Assembly (NCBI RefSeq): GCF_002498065.1
Contig: NZ_DAFZ01000093.1
Span: 1 to 50,456 of the forward strand
Origin: Methanoculleus sp. UBA208
GTDB taxonomy: Archaea > Halobacteriota > Methanomicrobia > Methanomicrobiales > Methanoculleaceae
Direction: 5' to 3'
DNA length: 50,456 bases
Shown: piece by piece, positions 8,440 to 17,073 of the stretch
Numbering within the stretch: position 1 is the first letter of the stretch
Layout: every line of letters starts with the position of its first letter
Translations under genes and position numbers: made by a program
The notes under the pieces: generated by a model
The model's input: only the letters and a program-made list of their open reading frames with translations
Told to the model about the DNA's origin: nothing
The model's database searches: none

Positions 8440-9737
8440 GCCCGCACCTCCTGCTCGTAAGCAAACGCAGCGTCGACGACGCGCTCGTCCTCGAACTGCC
8501 GTCCCATGATCTGGAGCCCTACGGGAAGGCCGTCCACCCTGCCGCACGGCACGGATATCGCCGGGATGCCGGCGAGGTTCGCGGGCACCGTGAGGATGTC
8601 GGAGAGGTACATCGAGAGCGGGTCGGACTTCTCGCCGAGGCGGAAGGCCGTCGTCGGCATCGTCGGGCCGGCGATGACGTCCGCATCGCAAAACGCCCGT
8701 TCGAAGTCCTCCTTGATGTTCCTGCGGGCTACCTGCGCCTTCGCGTAGTACCGGCCGGCGTAGCCCGCCGAGAGGGCGAAGGTCCCGAGCATGATCCGGC
8801 GCCTGACCTCGGCGCCGAACAACTCCAGCCGCAGGTCCTGGTAGGCCTCGTGCCAGGTCTTTCTGGTATCGACCGCCGGGCCGTAGCGGACGCCGTCGAA
8901 CCGCGCGAGGTTCGAGGAGGCCTCGCTCGTGCAGATGACGTAGTAGGCCGCGAGCGCGTGCTGCATGCCGGGGATGCTTACCGGGACGGTCTCGGCTCCG
9001 AGCCCTTCGAGGACCCCGATCGCGTCCCGGACGCTTTCCGCGACGCGGGGGTCGACGCCTTCGCCGAAGTACTCCTCCGGTATCCCGACCCTGAGCCCTT
9101 TGATATCGGCCGACGGCCGGTGGTCGTACGGGCGGTCGAGCATCGTCGAGTCGCGGGGGTCGTACTTCGCGATCACCGACATCAGTCTCGATACATCCTC
9201 CACCGTCCGTGCCATCGGCCCGATCTGTTCGAGGGAGTTCGCGTAGGCGATGAGGCCGTAACGGGAGACCCGGCCGTAGGTGGGTTTGAGCCCCACGATC
9301 CCGCAGAACGCTGCGGGGCACCGGATCGAGCCGCCGGTATCGGTGCCGAGCGCCATCGGGACGAGGCCCGCGGCGACGGCGGCGGCGCTTCCGCCGGACG
9401 ATCCGCCCGGCACCCGTTCGGGGTCCGCCGGGTTTCTGGTGGGGCCGAACGCGCTCGTCTCGGTGGTGGTGCCCATGCCGAACTCATCCATGTTGGTCTT
9501 GCCGACGATGGCGGCTCCTGCCTGCCGGAGGAGTTCCACGACGTGGGCGTCGTACGGCGGGACGTAGCCTTCGAGGATCTTCGACCCGCAGGTGGTCTGT
9601 ATCCGTGCCGTCGAGATGTTGTCCTTGACCGCGACGGCGGTGCCGGCGAGCGTCCCCTCAGAGAACGTCGCCTGCCGGCAGGTGGTGATGAAGGCGTTGT
9701 ACCGGTCATCGGGCGAGAAGTCGAGCGTCCCCGCCAC
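8436..9737 (-). CDS. gatA: Amidotransferase subunit A (glutaminase)
   Basis: Hydrolyses glutamine and channels ammonia to GatB. This is an amidase-signature enzyme of 433 residues. The Lys-cisSer-Ser triad can be placed as K38 (AVAVKDN), S113 (PGGSSGGSAAA) and S137 (TDTGGSIR); the 75- and 24-residue spacings equal those of characterised GatA. The N-terminus is short, beginning with a GTG codon right after the gatC stop. The protein is somewhat shorter than the bacterial form (about 480), as is common in archaea. It sits between gatC and gatB in the order C-A-B. Confidence 0.96.
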   Translation of the reverse strand: MAGTLDFSPDDRYNAFITTCRQATFSEGTLAGTAVAVKDNISTARIQTTCGSKILEGYVPPYDAHVVELLRQAGAAIVGKTNMDEFGMGTTTETSAFGPTRNPADPERVPGGSSGGSAAAVAAGLVPMALGTDTGGSIRCPAAFCGIVGLKPTYGRVSRYGLIAYANSLEQIGPMARTVEDVSRLMSVIAKYDPRDSTMLDRPYDHRPSADIKGLRVGIPEEYFGEGVDPRVAESVRDAIGVLEGLGAETVPVSIPGMQHALAAYYVICTSEASSNLARFDGVRYGPAVDTRKTWHEAYQDLRLELFGAEVRRRIMLGTFALSAGYAGRYYAKAQVARRNIKEDFERAFCDADVIAGPTMPTTAFRLGEKSDPLSMYLSDILTVPANLAGIPAISVPCGRVDGLPVGLQIMGRQFEDERVVDAAFAYEQEVRA

Positions 9738-10007
9738 TTACATCACCCTCGGAGCCTTGATGAACCCGTCCTCGGTCGACCCCGCGTTCGCGAGGGTTTC
9801 TTCCTGCGAGAGGCAGGGCCGGGGCTCGTCGTCCCGGAAGATGTTCGTGATCCCGGCCGCCGGGGCGCCTTCGCCCACTACGGTGTCGAGAACCTCAAAG
9901 TAGTCGAGGATTGCGTTGAACTGGGTGGTGAACTCCGGCACCTCGTCCTTTGAAATGCCGATATCCGCAAGTTCTGCTATATGCTCAATATCGCTCTCAG
10001 TAATCAT
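9738..10007 (-). CDS. gatC: Amidotransferase subunit C
   Basis: Small belt-like subunit that wraps around GatA and GatB and stabilises the complex. The 89-residue sequence MITESDIEHIAELADIGIS...FNAILDYFEVLDTV...FRDDEP has the two N-terminal helices and the extended C-terminal arm typical of GatC. Its ATG overlaps the end of the upstream asparagine-synthase-like gene by 11 bases, and gatA starts at the base after its stop. A GGG-rich stretch 7-10 bases upstream may serve as ribosome binding site. Confidence 0.94.
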   Translation of the reverse strand: MITESDIEHIAELADIGISKDEVPEFTTQFNAILDYFEVLDTVVGEGAPAAGITNIFRDDEPRPCLSQEETLANAGSTEDGFIKAPRVM

Positions 10008-10995
10008 GTTGCGCCCTACTGATCTCCGTTAAGTACCCTTGTACCGACTTTTTATAACCATTGTTACGTGCGAGCCGTTGCATTGCTCTCCAGATCCCGC
10101 TCCCGTATTGCATCGCTTTCTTCTCGGCCCGGGCGATTTCGGGGGGGATGTGGCGTTCTGCGACCACACGCAGGGGATATTTTCTCACCCCTCCGCGCAC
10201 CCGCTCGGCGGCCGGGATCGCTCTCGCGGCGCGCACCACCCGGATGTCGAGATACGGCATCGAGAAGTATGCCCCGTGAAGCGCCGCCACCGCCTGGTCC
10301 CGCGTCCCCTGGCGGCCGAGATCCGCGAAATCCCGTTCGAGTTCCGTCGCGAGGTCCGGGGAGGTGAGGTAGCGGGCGTAGCCGCCGAAGAGCTCGTCCG
10401 CCCCCTGTCCGGCGAGGATCCGGGTATGTCCGTGGTCTTCTGCCCACGCGGCGACGAAGTACAGGGTCGTCGCGATCGAGGCCTCGACCGGGTTCGTCGG
10501 ATCGGGGATCACCCGGACCACCCGGGCAAGTGCCTCCGCGACCTCGTCTTCTGTCGGGGAAACGGTTGTGAGGTCAAGTCCCATCGTCCGGGCGGCCTTC
10601 GCCGCCCACCCGGCGTCGTGCGACCCCCCGATCCCCACCGTCACGCAGGGGAGGTGGGCGAGGTGGGCGACGAGGCCCGAGTCGACGCCGCCGGAGAACG
10701 CCACCACGCCCTCGTCGCTTCGGAGACCGACCGCGGCGACGATCGCCTCCTCGAGCGTGCAGACCTCCGGCTCGGGGGCTATCCGGGCCACCTCGCGTCC
10801 GCTGCAGTATACGGTTCCCGGCGGGACCGGGCCGGGCATGATGCCGAAGGTGTCGCGGGCGATGCAGTCGTCCCAGACAAGCGCGAACTCACCACCGCAC
10901 CGGGCGATGGCCTCCGGTCCCTCTCCGAGCATCCGCTCCACGTCGACAGGGGAGAGCCGCACCCCGTCATGTTCCATCCAGCCCTTCAGGTTCAT
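9997..10995 (-). CDS. Asparagine-synthase-like ATP pyrophosphatase, no N-terminal glutaminase nucleophile
   Basis: An AsnB/AsnA-C-type protein. The ATP-pyrophosphatase loop AFSGGVDSGLVAHLAH is at about residues 99-114, followed by ILAGQGADELFGGYARY and a C-terminal synthetase domain (YLDIRVVRAARAIPAAERV, KYPLRVVAERHIPPEIARAEKKA). In full-length asparagine synthase B the N-terminal class II glutaminase starts with Cys2. Here the protein begins MNLKGWMEHDG and keeps only a degenerate glutaminase tail (CGGEFALVWDDCIARDTFG), so ammonia from glutamine seems unlikely. Upstream starts at 11004, 11031 and 11124 are open, and none supplies an N-terminal cysteine. It heads the gatCAB operon, overlapping gatC. 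True substrate (aspartate or another carboxylate) is not shown. Confidence 0.82.
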   Translation of the reverse strand: MNLKGWMEHDGVRLSPVDVERMLGEGPEAIARCGGEFALVWDDCIARDTFGIMPGPVPPGTVYCSGREVARIAPEPEVCTLEEAIVAAVGLRSDEGVVAFSGGVDSGLVAHLAHLPCVTVGIGGSHDAGWAAKAARTMGLDLTTVSPTEDEVAEALARVVRVIPDPTNPVEASIATTLYFVAAWAEDHGHTRILAGQGADELFGGYARYLTSPDLATELERDFADLGRQGTRDQAVAALHGAYFSMPYLDIRVVRAARAIPAAERVRGGVRKYPLRVVAERHIPPEIARAEKKAMQYGSGIWRAMQRLARNNGYKKSVQGYLTEISRAQHDY

Positions 10996-11074
10996 GGTCG
11001 GCATATTCCGTAATCCGGCAGTTATCGCCATGAGGTTCACACGGTACGCGATCGCCTCAAAAAACGGATCAGTT

Positions 11075-11105
11075 TCAGTGTTTGCACTGATGAACAATAA
11101 ATGTG
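11075..11105 (-). promoter_or_regulatory. Putative promoter with perfect inverted repeat before the asn/gat/topA operon
   Basis: The minus strand carries an AT-rich box (catttattg, about 11096-11104). Just downstream of it is a perfect 6-bp inverted repeat with a 4-base spacer, TCAGTG-N4-CACTGA (11075-11090). This places a dyad between the TATA-like box and the coding region, where an archaeal repressor would act. The operator role is inferred. Confidence 0.4.
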
Positions 11106-11160
11106 CGTACACCGGCCGGCGCAAAATGCGGGCGGTTTGGAGGGTTTCAGCCGGAATCTG

Positions 11161-12069
11161 TCATCCCCGGGCGGATACGACGACCCTGACCAGGCGCAGC
11201 GTCACCTCGGGCACGTGTTCTTCGTCGAAGGAGAGCGTCACCCGGTCCCGGCCCTCTTCGGGCATGGTCATGTAGTCTTCGACGTTATCGTAGGTTCCAT
11301 TCATCTTAGAGAGTGTCTCGTTACATTTCTGCCACAATGACGCGTTCAGCGGGACCGGGAGACTCGTGTTAACCGCGATCTCGATAGTTTTTGAGGCTCC
11401 GGTGTCAGTCAGGTTGACCGGTATATCCTCCACCGTCGCGTCCAGGAAGAGCGTCCCCACGCCATTCCCGCTCGTGAAGTTGCGTTCTCCTAGCTCGAAC
11501 GTCACGAGCGATATCGTGATTTTGGTGCAGTTCTCCGAACCCTCGTGCTCGATCCCGATGAGCGATCTGGCGAACCCCGAGGCACTTGCCGCCTCACAAA
11601 CCTCGTCCATGCCCGGGTAATCAAGCGGCGTCTGGAGCACTTCGTCGGTGACGTTGGTGTAGCCGTACTGCCAGGCATACCCCTGGTTGCGCCAGAAGTT
11701 GCCGATCGGCGTGTAGGAGAACTTCGTCAGGTTGCAGGTGTAGGTCGTCCCGTTCAGGGTCACGTTTGCGAGCGGGCCCCCGGGGTCCACCCGGAGCGTC
11801 CCCGCCGACCTGACCGGGTCGAGGATCGTCTCGCCCCCACCGAGGGGGATGCGTTTTGAGAGGTGCAGGTCCTGTTTGAGCGCCGCGGCGGTGGTGATGT
11901 CCGACCCGAACGCGAGGAACGACTCTTCGACTGCGCGCAGGTGCTCCACCTCCGCCTGCTGCTTGAGCGAGGGGATGACGACGGCGTTGTAGACGGAGAG
12001 GAACATCACCAGGACGGCGAGGAGGAGCATCGCCGCGACGACCGGCGAGACGGCACGATCATCCATCAC
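11161..12069 (-). CDS. Type IV pilin-like protein, large
   Basis: A 302-residue secreted or membrane-anchored protein with an archaeal class III (type IV pilin) N-terminus: MMDDRAVSPVVAAMLLLAVLVMFLSVYNAVV. The short charged leader, AVSPVV and about 20 hydrophobic residues match the Pilin_N family, cleaved by the prepilin peptidase. The rest is an extracellular region rich in Asn-X-Ser/Thr sequons (LANVTLNGTTYTCNLT, NLTDTGAS, NASLW). It ends VTLRLVRVVVSARG. It overlaps the preceding smaller pilin by four bases (ATGA), so it is part of the secretion operon and probably a minor or tip pilin. No specific family beyond the N-terminus is recognised. Confidence 0.8.
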   Translation of the reverse strand: MMDDRAVSPVVAAMLLLAVLVMFLSVYNAVVIPSLKQQAEVEHLRAVEESFLAFGSDITTAAALKQDLHLSKRIPLGGGETILDPVRSAGTLRVDPGGPLANVTLNGTTYTCNLTKFSYTPIGNFWRNQGYAWQYGYTNVTDEVLQTPLDYPGMDEVCEAASASGFARSLIGIEHEGSENCTKITISLVTFELGERNFTSGNGVGTLFLDATVEDIPVNLTDTGASKTIEIAVNTSLPVPLNASLWQKCNETLSKMNGTYDNVEDYMTMPEEGRDRVTLSFDEEHVPEVTLRLVRVVVSARG

Positions 12070-12449
12070 CGTACCTCCCCGTTGAAGAGGACCGCCCGCG
12101 GCATGACGAGGCGCACCTGCCTGTCGCCGGGCTGGTACGGCACGACGATGCTGCTTCCGAGGTCGAAGACCTGCTTTTCAGGCGACAGGACGAACGTATC
12201 GGAGCGGTACTTCCGGGTCGCGGTGGCGTTCGAGACGACGACCTCGAGGTCGGCCGCCCGCACCCAGTCGCCGCCCTTGTGGTAGAGCGTGATGTCGTCC
12301 GCCGTGCTGGCCATCATGACGGTGACCGTCGGCGCCCGCTCGGTGGGGAGGAGATTCCCGAGCGATGCGGCGAAGACGGCGACGAGAAGGAGCACGAGGG
12401 AGATCATGAGCATCTCCCCGACGACCCCGGATACTGCTTCATCGTTCAT
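12066..12449 (-). CDS. Type IV pilin-like protein, small
   Basis: A 127-residue pilin candidate. MNDEAVSGVVGEMLMISLVLLLVAVFAASLG gives a short charged leader, a prepilin-peptidase-type junction before AVSGVVGEML, and one membrane helix that would form the pilus core. The C-terminal 90 residues form a beta-rich head (VTVMMASTADDITLYHKGGDW...LEVVVSNATATRKY). It overlaps both the platform-protein gene upstream and the larger pilin downstream by four bases each. Likely the major subunit or a partner of the larger pilin; which one is not visible from sequence. Confidence 0.8.
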   Translation of the reverse strand: MNDEAVSGVVGEMLMISLVLLLVAVFAASLGNLLPTERAPTVTVMMASTADDITLYHKGGDWVRAADLEVVVSNATATRKYRSDTFVLSPEKQVFDLGSSIVVPYQPGDRQVRLVMPRAVLFNGEVR

Positions 12450-14257
12450 AGCGCACCCCCGATGAGCACGACAAAGACCACGACCGTCGCGATGAGGAAG
12501 ACGATGCTGTGCTTGAACCCGGCCATGATGCTGTTTGCACTGAGCTGGCCGGCCATGATGCCCGAGAACGCCCCGAGGACGATGGCGATGTGGAACATGT
12601 CGGTCGTGTTCCCGGCGATGTCCAGGGTGACGTCGAACTTTGTGAAACTCGACACGAACCGGGTGTTGAGTTCGAGGGCAGTGTAGAGGTAGACGCCGAA
12701 GGAGAGGTAGACGACGGCGACGTAGGTGAAGGCCGAGTTGAACCTCTCCCGCTTCATCCTGAGGTAGTGCTCGAAGTCGTTGATGGCGACCATGAGGGTC
12801 TCCCTGAGGTGATCGGTGATCTCGCTCGCTTTCACCATAAGCGATATCGCGCGTTTCACCGAGACGAGCCCGATCCGCTCTTCCATCCGAACGAGGGCGT
12901 TACCGATGCTGACGCCCCGCCGGATCTCCTCGGAGGTGATCTGCAGCTCCGAGCTCAGGAGCCCGAGTTTCGTGTTCGCGATCCGGTGGATCGCCAACTG
13001 GAGCGTCATCCCGATATCCTTCATGTCGGCGAGTTCTCGCAGGAACTCCGGCATCTGCCGCTCGACGCTGTTGACGTACCCCCGCCTCCCCTCGTAGGCA
13101 ATCATCACGGGAAAGAAAGAAGCGCAGATGATGGCACAGATGCCGACTTCGGGGACGAACATCGGGAACCATGCGTCGAAGTAGCCGAGCAGGAAGAGTG
13201 CGGTGGCGGCGCCGCCGCAGAGCATCGCGAGCACGAGGCTCCAGTCGTAGTTCGAGATATAGTGACGGAACGGCTGCTTCAGCACTTTCATCACTCTGAG
13301 GGCGCGGTTCCGCGCCCGTAAGGTTCGGATCAGCCACGGGTCGATCTCTCCGCCTGGGTCTGGGACGTCGAGGTGCTCGCGCCCGCCTACCTCCCTCCGG
13401 CTGATCTGGAGGTTTTCGGCGGGGAGGAGAGTATAGAGGATCCCTATCATCGCCATCGCCCCGGCAGGGATGCCGAGGGTGATCAGCGGCATCCAGCCCG
13501 CAAGATCGCTCTGGCCGGCGAGGTTTTGCGAGAGGATCATGATCATGACGACGATCGGGCCCGCCACGAACGCCGTGACGTAGACCTCGGCCATGATCTC
13601 GATAGTCTTGAGCGCCATCTCCTGTTCGCGCTCCGCGATCTCCCGGAAGAACCCGGAACGGGCCCCGAGGAATGCGGTGATGTCTCCCCCGCTGTCGGAG
13701 AGGAGGGCGAGGTCGTTGAAGAAGTCGGCGAGGTTCGGCGACGGGGTGGTGTTCTGAAGGTTCTTCATCGCCGTATGCAGGTCTTCCCCGAAGAGCTCCA
13801 CGTCGCGCACGGTCATGCCGAACTCTTTCGAGACCTCCCCGAAGAGGTCCATCTCCTCGTAGACCTTGCGGATGACCTCGTAGACGGTCATCGTGGTGGA
13901 GAGGGCTTCCATGTAAGTGATAGCGTAGGGGAGGTCGAGATCGATCTTCGTCTTCCTCCCCTGTGCGACGAGGAAGGGGTAGCAGTAAAGCGTGCCGAAG
14001 ACCCCGGCGATCAGGATGAGAAAGAGAAGGATCTTTGTGACGGCGTCGGGAACGACGGAGAAGAGGAGAATCCTGTATCCGGCATGGGAGAGGTATGCAA
14101 TGCAGGCGAGGTATATTCCTGCCGCAACAGCGGTGACAAGGACGGCCCGCCGCAGGTAGGCGCTGTATGGAACGGGGATGTGCGCCATGCGTAGCGCCTT
14201 CCGGAGCTGGCCGCTCTCCGGGAGGAGGAAATCAGGAAAGACTGTCGTCCCCCTCAC
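12446..14257 (-). CDS. Type II/IV secretion platform protein (TadC/FlaJ-like)
   Basis: Inner-membrane platform on which the ATPase acts to assemble pilins. The 603-residue protein contains two T2SSF-type cytoplasmic helical domains. The first is around YAITYMEALSTTMTVYEVIRKVYEE (about 110-230), the second around ELADMKDIGMTLQLAIHRIANTKLG (about 415-540). Each is followed by hydrophobic segments such as ITLGIPAGAMAMIGILYTLL and the C-terminal IVFLIATVVVFVVLIGGAL. The duplicated arrangement is typical of archaeal FlaJ/PilC proteins. Its start overlaps the ATPase gene by 26 bases; an internal ATG at 14188 (MAHIPVPYS) is the alternative. No archaellum accessory genes are nearby, so this is a pilus-type rather than an archaellum system. 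Confidence 0.88.
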   Translation of the reverse strand: MRGTTVFPDFLLPESGQLRKALRMAHIPVPYSAYLRRAVLVTAVAAGIYLACIAYLSHAGYRILLFSVVPDAVTKILLFLILIAGVFGTLYCYPFLVAQGRKTKIDLDLPYAITYMEALSTTMTVYEVIRKVYEEMDLFGEVSKEFGMTVRDVELFGEDLHTAMKNLQNTTPSPNLADFFNDLALLSDSGGDITAFLGARSGFFREIAEREQEMALKTIEIMAEVYVTAFVAGPIVVMIMILSQNLAGQSDLAGWMPLITLGIPAGAMAMIGILYTLLPAENLQISRREVGGREHLDVPDPGGEIDPWLIRTLRARNRALRVMKVLKQPFRHYISNYDWSLVLAMLCGGAATALFLLGYFDAWFPMFVPEVGICAIICASFFPVMIAYEGRRGYVNSVERQMPEFLRELADMKDIGMTLQLAIHRIANTKLGLLSSELQITSEEIRRGVSIGNALVRMEERIGLVSVKRAISLMVKASEITDHLRETLMVAINDFEHYLRMKRERFNSAFTYVAVVYLSFGVYLYTALELNTRFVSSFTKFDVTLDIAGNTTDMFHIAIVLGAFSGIMAGQLSANSIMAGFKHSIVFLIATVVVFVVLIGGAL

Positions 14258-15905
14258 CCCTGAATGCGGACATACGGCGGATCAGGTCGTCCACGTCCTT
14301 AAAGCCGCCTGCATGCATTCGTGAGAGGAATTCCGCGCGGCGCGAGATCTCCCTCTCCAGTTCGTCGCCTGACCACCCGTGCGTCCTGGCGATATCGTCG
14401 AGGAACCGCGAACTGCTGTTTTCCCGGCAGAACCGGTCGGTGGCGGGGTCCCAGCGGTAGAGGCAGTCGTGGACGATTTCCTTCCCCCGGTCGACCCTGA
14501 GCTCGTGGAGTGAGTCGCACCGCCTGACGGCCCCACCCTTCGTGTGACGGAGGGACTGGATGACAATCAGGTCCAGCGCTCCGAGCATCGCGACCGGCAC
14601 GTTGATCGGGTCGCTTATCAGACGATTGATCGCCTCGTCGATGCTGCCGGCATGGAGGGTCGAGAACGTTGTGTGCCCGGTGTTCATCGCCTGGAAGAGG
14701 GTCTGCGCCTCACGGCCGCGAACCTCCCCGACGATGATGTACTCGGGGCGCTGGCGGAGCGCCGCTTTGAGGAGGGCGAACATGTCGACGTCCCCCTTCG
14801 AGCCCCTGACGTTGATATCGCGGGTCTGCGTCGGCAGCCAGTTCTCGTGCGGGAGCTGGATCTCGCGGGTGTCTTCGATGGAGACGATCTTTGCGTGGTG
14901 GGGTATGAAGAACGAGATTGCGTTCATCGTCGAGGTCTTGCCGCTCGCCGTGCCGCCGACGACGATCATGCTCTTGCGGTTTTCGACGGCAAGCCAGATG
15001 CACGCGAGCACCTCCGGGCTGTAGGTCCAGTACTCGATGAGCGAGACGGGCGTCATCGGGTCCTTCCTGAACTTCCGGACGGTGAACGAGCTCCCTTTCG
15101 TGGAGACGATGTCGGAGAACGTCAGCTGGACACGGGAGCCGTCGGGAAGCGACGCATCGACGAGCGGCGTCGTGAGCGAGATCTGCCGGTCCGCCTTCTG
15201 GGCGACCTTGAGGACGAAACGGTTCAGTTCGTCGCCTGCAAAGGCGATGTTCGTCGGCATGCTCCCGTAGCGCCGGTGGTAGACGTAGACCGGGATGCCA
15301 ACGCCGTTGCAGCTGATGTCCTCGATCTGATCGTCGTACATCAGGGGGTCGATCCTGCCGAAACCCTGGAAGTTGCGCTTCAGGTAATAGTAGAGGACGT
15401 CAACCCTATCATCCGTCAGCTTCGGTGCGAACCGCCGCAGGATCGGCACCACGTCGCTGTAGGCGAGGTCGATCTCTTTCTGGCTCCTGGGTGAATCGAA
15501 GAGGAAGACGTCCCGTATGTATTCATGCGCCTCGGTGAGGAGCAGGTATTCGGAGGGCCCCAGTGGCGGCTCGAACACCCTGTAGCTGAGGCTTGCGTTG
15601 CCGTCCCTGGCGACGACGGCGTACGAGAACCCGGATTGCAGCCAGTAAGACGCGATCGTACCGTTGCCGACGGCGGGGAGTGCCCGACCATCGAGGGGTT
15701 CGTCTGCCGCCCGCGTCTCTCGCCGCATCCCGATGCGTGCGCTCAGTGTTTTGATGCTGTCGAGCATTCTCGATGGGAACCCTGCGGTTGGGGTGATTTC
15801 GCTCTCTCCTGTCGAATCAGATCCCTGGTGCCGCAACAATCTCATCACTCGTCTCTTTGTTCGGGTCGGTGTTTGCGTTATGTCTGCAGGAGCTTCTCTG
15901 AGCAC
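14232..15905 (-). CDS. Type II/IV secretion system ATPase (GspE/VirB11 family)
   Basis: Hexameric ATPase powering assembly of the pilins encoded downstream. The 557-residue protein has an N-terminal targeting region (about 80-240) and a C-terminal RecA-like motor. Markers are Walker A GGTASGKTSTMNA (about residue 316), the Asp box VSIEDTREIQLPHENW, Walker B EYIIVGEVRGREA, and the His box TGHTTFSTLHAGS. These match archaeal PilB/FlaI-type ATPases. The frame opens with GTG at 15905; the first ATG is at 15845 and gives MRLLRHQGSDS, equally possible because the first 60 residues are poorly structured. First gene of a four-gene operon with overlapping neighbours. Confidence 0.92.
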   Translation of the reverse strand: MLREAPADITQTPTRTKRRVMRLLRHQGSDSTGESEITPTAGFPSRMLDSIKTLSARIGMRRETRAADEPLDGRALPAVGNGTIASYWLQSGFSYAVVARDGNASLSYRVFEPPLGPSEYLLLTEAHEYIRDVFLFDSPRSQKEIDLAYSDVVPILRRFAPKLTDDRVDVLYYYLKRNFQGFGRIDPLMYDDQIEDISCNGVGIPVYVYHRRYGSMPTNIAFAGDELNRFVLKVAQKADRQISLTTPLVDASLPDGSRVQLTFSDIVSTKGSSFTVRKFRKDPMTPVSLIEYWTYSPEVLACIWLAVENRKSMIVVGGTASGKTSTMNAISFFIPHHAKIVSIEDTREIQLPHENWLPTQTRDINVRGSKGDVDMFALLKAALRQRPEYIIVGEVRGREAQTLFQAMNTGHTTFSTLHAGSIDEAINRLISDPINVPVAMLGALDLIVIQSLRHTKGGAVRRCDSLHELRVDRGKEIVHDCLYRWDPATDRFCRENSSSRFLDDIARTHGWSGDELEREISRRAEFLSRMHAGGFKDVDDLIRRMSAFRGEGDDSLS

Positions 15906-16022
15906 GGTCTTCTCCGACGCGGCGGCGGTGGCGTTCGATCATAACACCAATCGCACCGGCATGGTCTCGGACAGAATGGGTGCTTCCTGCAGGTTCTATC
16001 AACGATATGGATGGTAATACTT

Positions 16023-16032
16023 ATTATATAAA
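16023..16032. promoter_or_regulatory. AT-rich promoter between divergent genes
   Basis: ATTATATAAATT sits between the minus-strand secretion ATPase and the plus-strand nucleoside-recognition gene. On the plus strand it would place a transcript start near 16055, about 55 bases before the ATG at 16109. It could also serve the ATPase operon on the other strand, because the sequence is nearly symmetric. Confidence 0.45.
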
Positions 16033-16108
16033 TTATGGTAGATCGTATTACGAGTTTCTCGGGAGTGTGGAGAATGGCTGACGGAGGTAGGGGGAGGCTG
16101 TATCCGGC

Positions 16109-17044
16109 ATGTTGGTGATATCCTCCGTGGTGAACGCTGTCCTGCTGGTAACCGCGGGCATCGTTACCGCGAACATTCTTGCCGAGACCGGGGTATTTTC
16201 CCGGCTTTCGTCATTCGTCGGGCCGTTCTGCAGGGTCTCCGGTCTCTCCGATGCGTGCCTCCTCTCGGTCGTTGCCATGGGGGTCAACGCCACAGCAGGA
16301 AAGTCGATGCTCGCCGAATACTATCACGACGGGAAGGTGACGGAGCGGGAGGTGATTCCGGTTCTCCTCATGGGCACCTTCCCGGTGGTCGTCGGAGAGT
16401 CGCTCTTCCGCGTCCAGCTTCCTGCGGCACTGGTCCTCCTCGGCCCCGTCATCGGGGCGACCTACACGGGACTGAACCTCTTCTCGAGCGGCATCCAGGC
16501 GTTTGTTGCCCTCCTCTACAGCCGCCGGTTCCTCGCGAATCCCGGACGCATGATCGCCCCGGTCCCTCCCGCACCCGCGGCCGCTCTTGCGCTCAACCGG
16601 GAGGTTGTCCTTGCCGGGTGCAGGAAGGCGGTTCCGACGCTCCGGCGTGTCGTTCCCATCACCCTGGCTGCGCTGATCGTTTTTTCGCTTCTCTCCGCGA
16701 CGGGGGTCATGGACGGCGTCGCTGCTGCGTTCGACCCCCTCCTCCGGGCTGTCGGCCTCCCCGGCGAGAGCGCCGCGGCACTGGTGGCGCAGTTCGTCCA
16801 TTTCTCAGCCGGCTACGCGATCGTGGCCTCCCTGCTCGATAGCGGCACCCTCACGCTTGAAACGGCGCTCGTCACGCTCGTCCTCGGGAGCATGGTGGTC
16901 ATCACCATGATCTACGTCAAGTACTCCGTGCCGCTCTACCTCTCGCTCTTCGGCCGTTTCGGCGTCCGGATATCGCTGGTCACGTATGCGGCGAGTATGA
17001 CCGCGAAGGTGGTCACGATTGCGCTGGTGATGGTTCTGTTCTGA
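16109..17044 (+). CDS. Nucleoside-recognition (Gate) domain membrane protein
   Basis: A 311-residue polytopic membrane protein of the nucleoside-recognition/Gate superfamily, related to the spore-maturation SpmA/SpmB proteins. It has about eight hydrophobic segments. Conserved small-residue loops such as VAMGVNATAGKSMLAEYY, GTFPVVVGESLFRVQLP and AQFVHFSAGYAIVASLL are typical of the domain. The transported or sensed molecule is not known for archaeal members. GGAGG sequences lie 11-25 bases before the ATG. It stands alone on the plus strand between two minus-strand pilin loci, so the neighbourhood gives little clue to its role. Confidence 0.82.
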   Translation: MLVISSVVNAVLLVTAGIVTANILAETGVFSRLSSFVGPFCRVSGLSDACLLSVVAMGVNATAGKSMLAEYYHDGKVTEREVIPVLLMGTFPVVVGESLFRVQLPAALVLLGPVIGATYTGLNLFSSGIQAFVALLYSRRFLANPGRMIAPVPPAPAAALALNREVVLAGCRKAVPTLRRVVPITLAALIVFSLLSATGVMDGVAAAFDPLLRAVGLPGESAAALVAQFVHFSAGYAIVASLLDSGTLTLETALVTLVLGSMVVITMIYVKYSVPLYLSLFGRFGVRISLVTYAASMTAKVVTIALVMVLF

Positions 17045-17073
17045 GAGAAATAGGTACAGAAAATGTGGTGGGT

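Noticed and set aside
5920..8460. 846-codon open frame on the plus strand
   Set aside because: It lies opposite topA and gatB, both certain genes, and its translation is typical antisense sequence.
8440..9321. N-terminal extension of the gatB frame
   Set aside because: The added 294 residues are Pro/Arg/Gly-rich shadow of gatA. GatB begins exactly at MKTIVGLEIHVQL.
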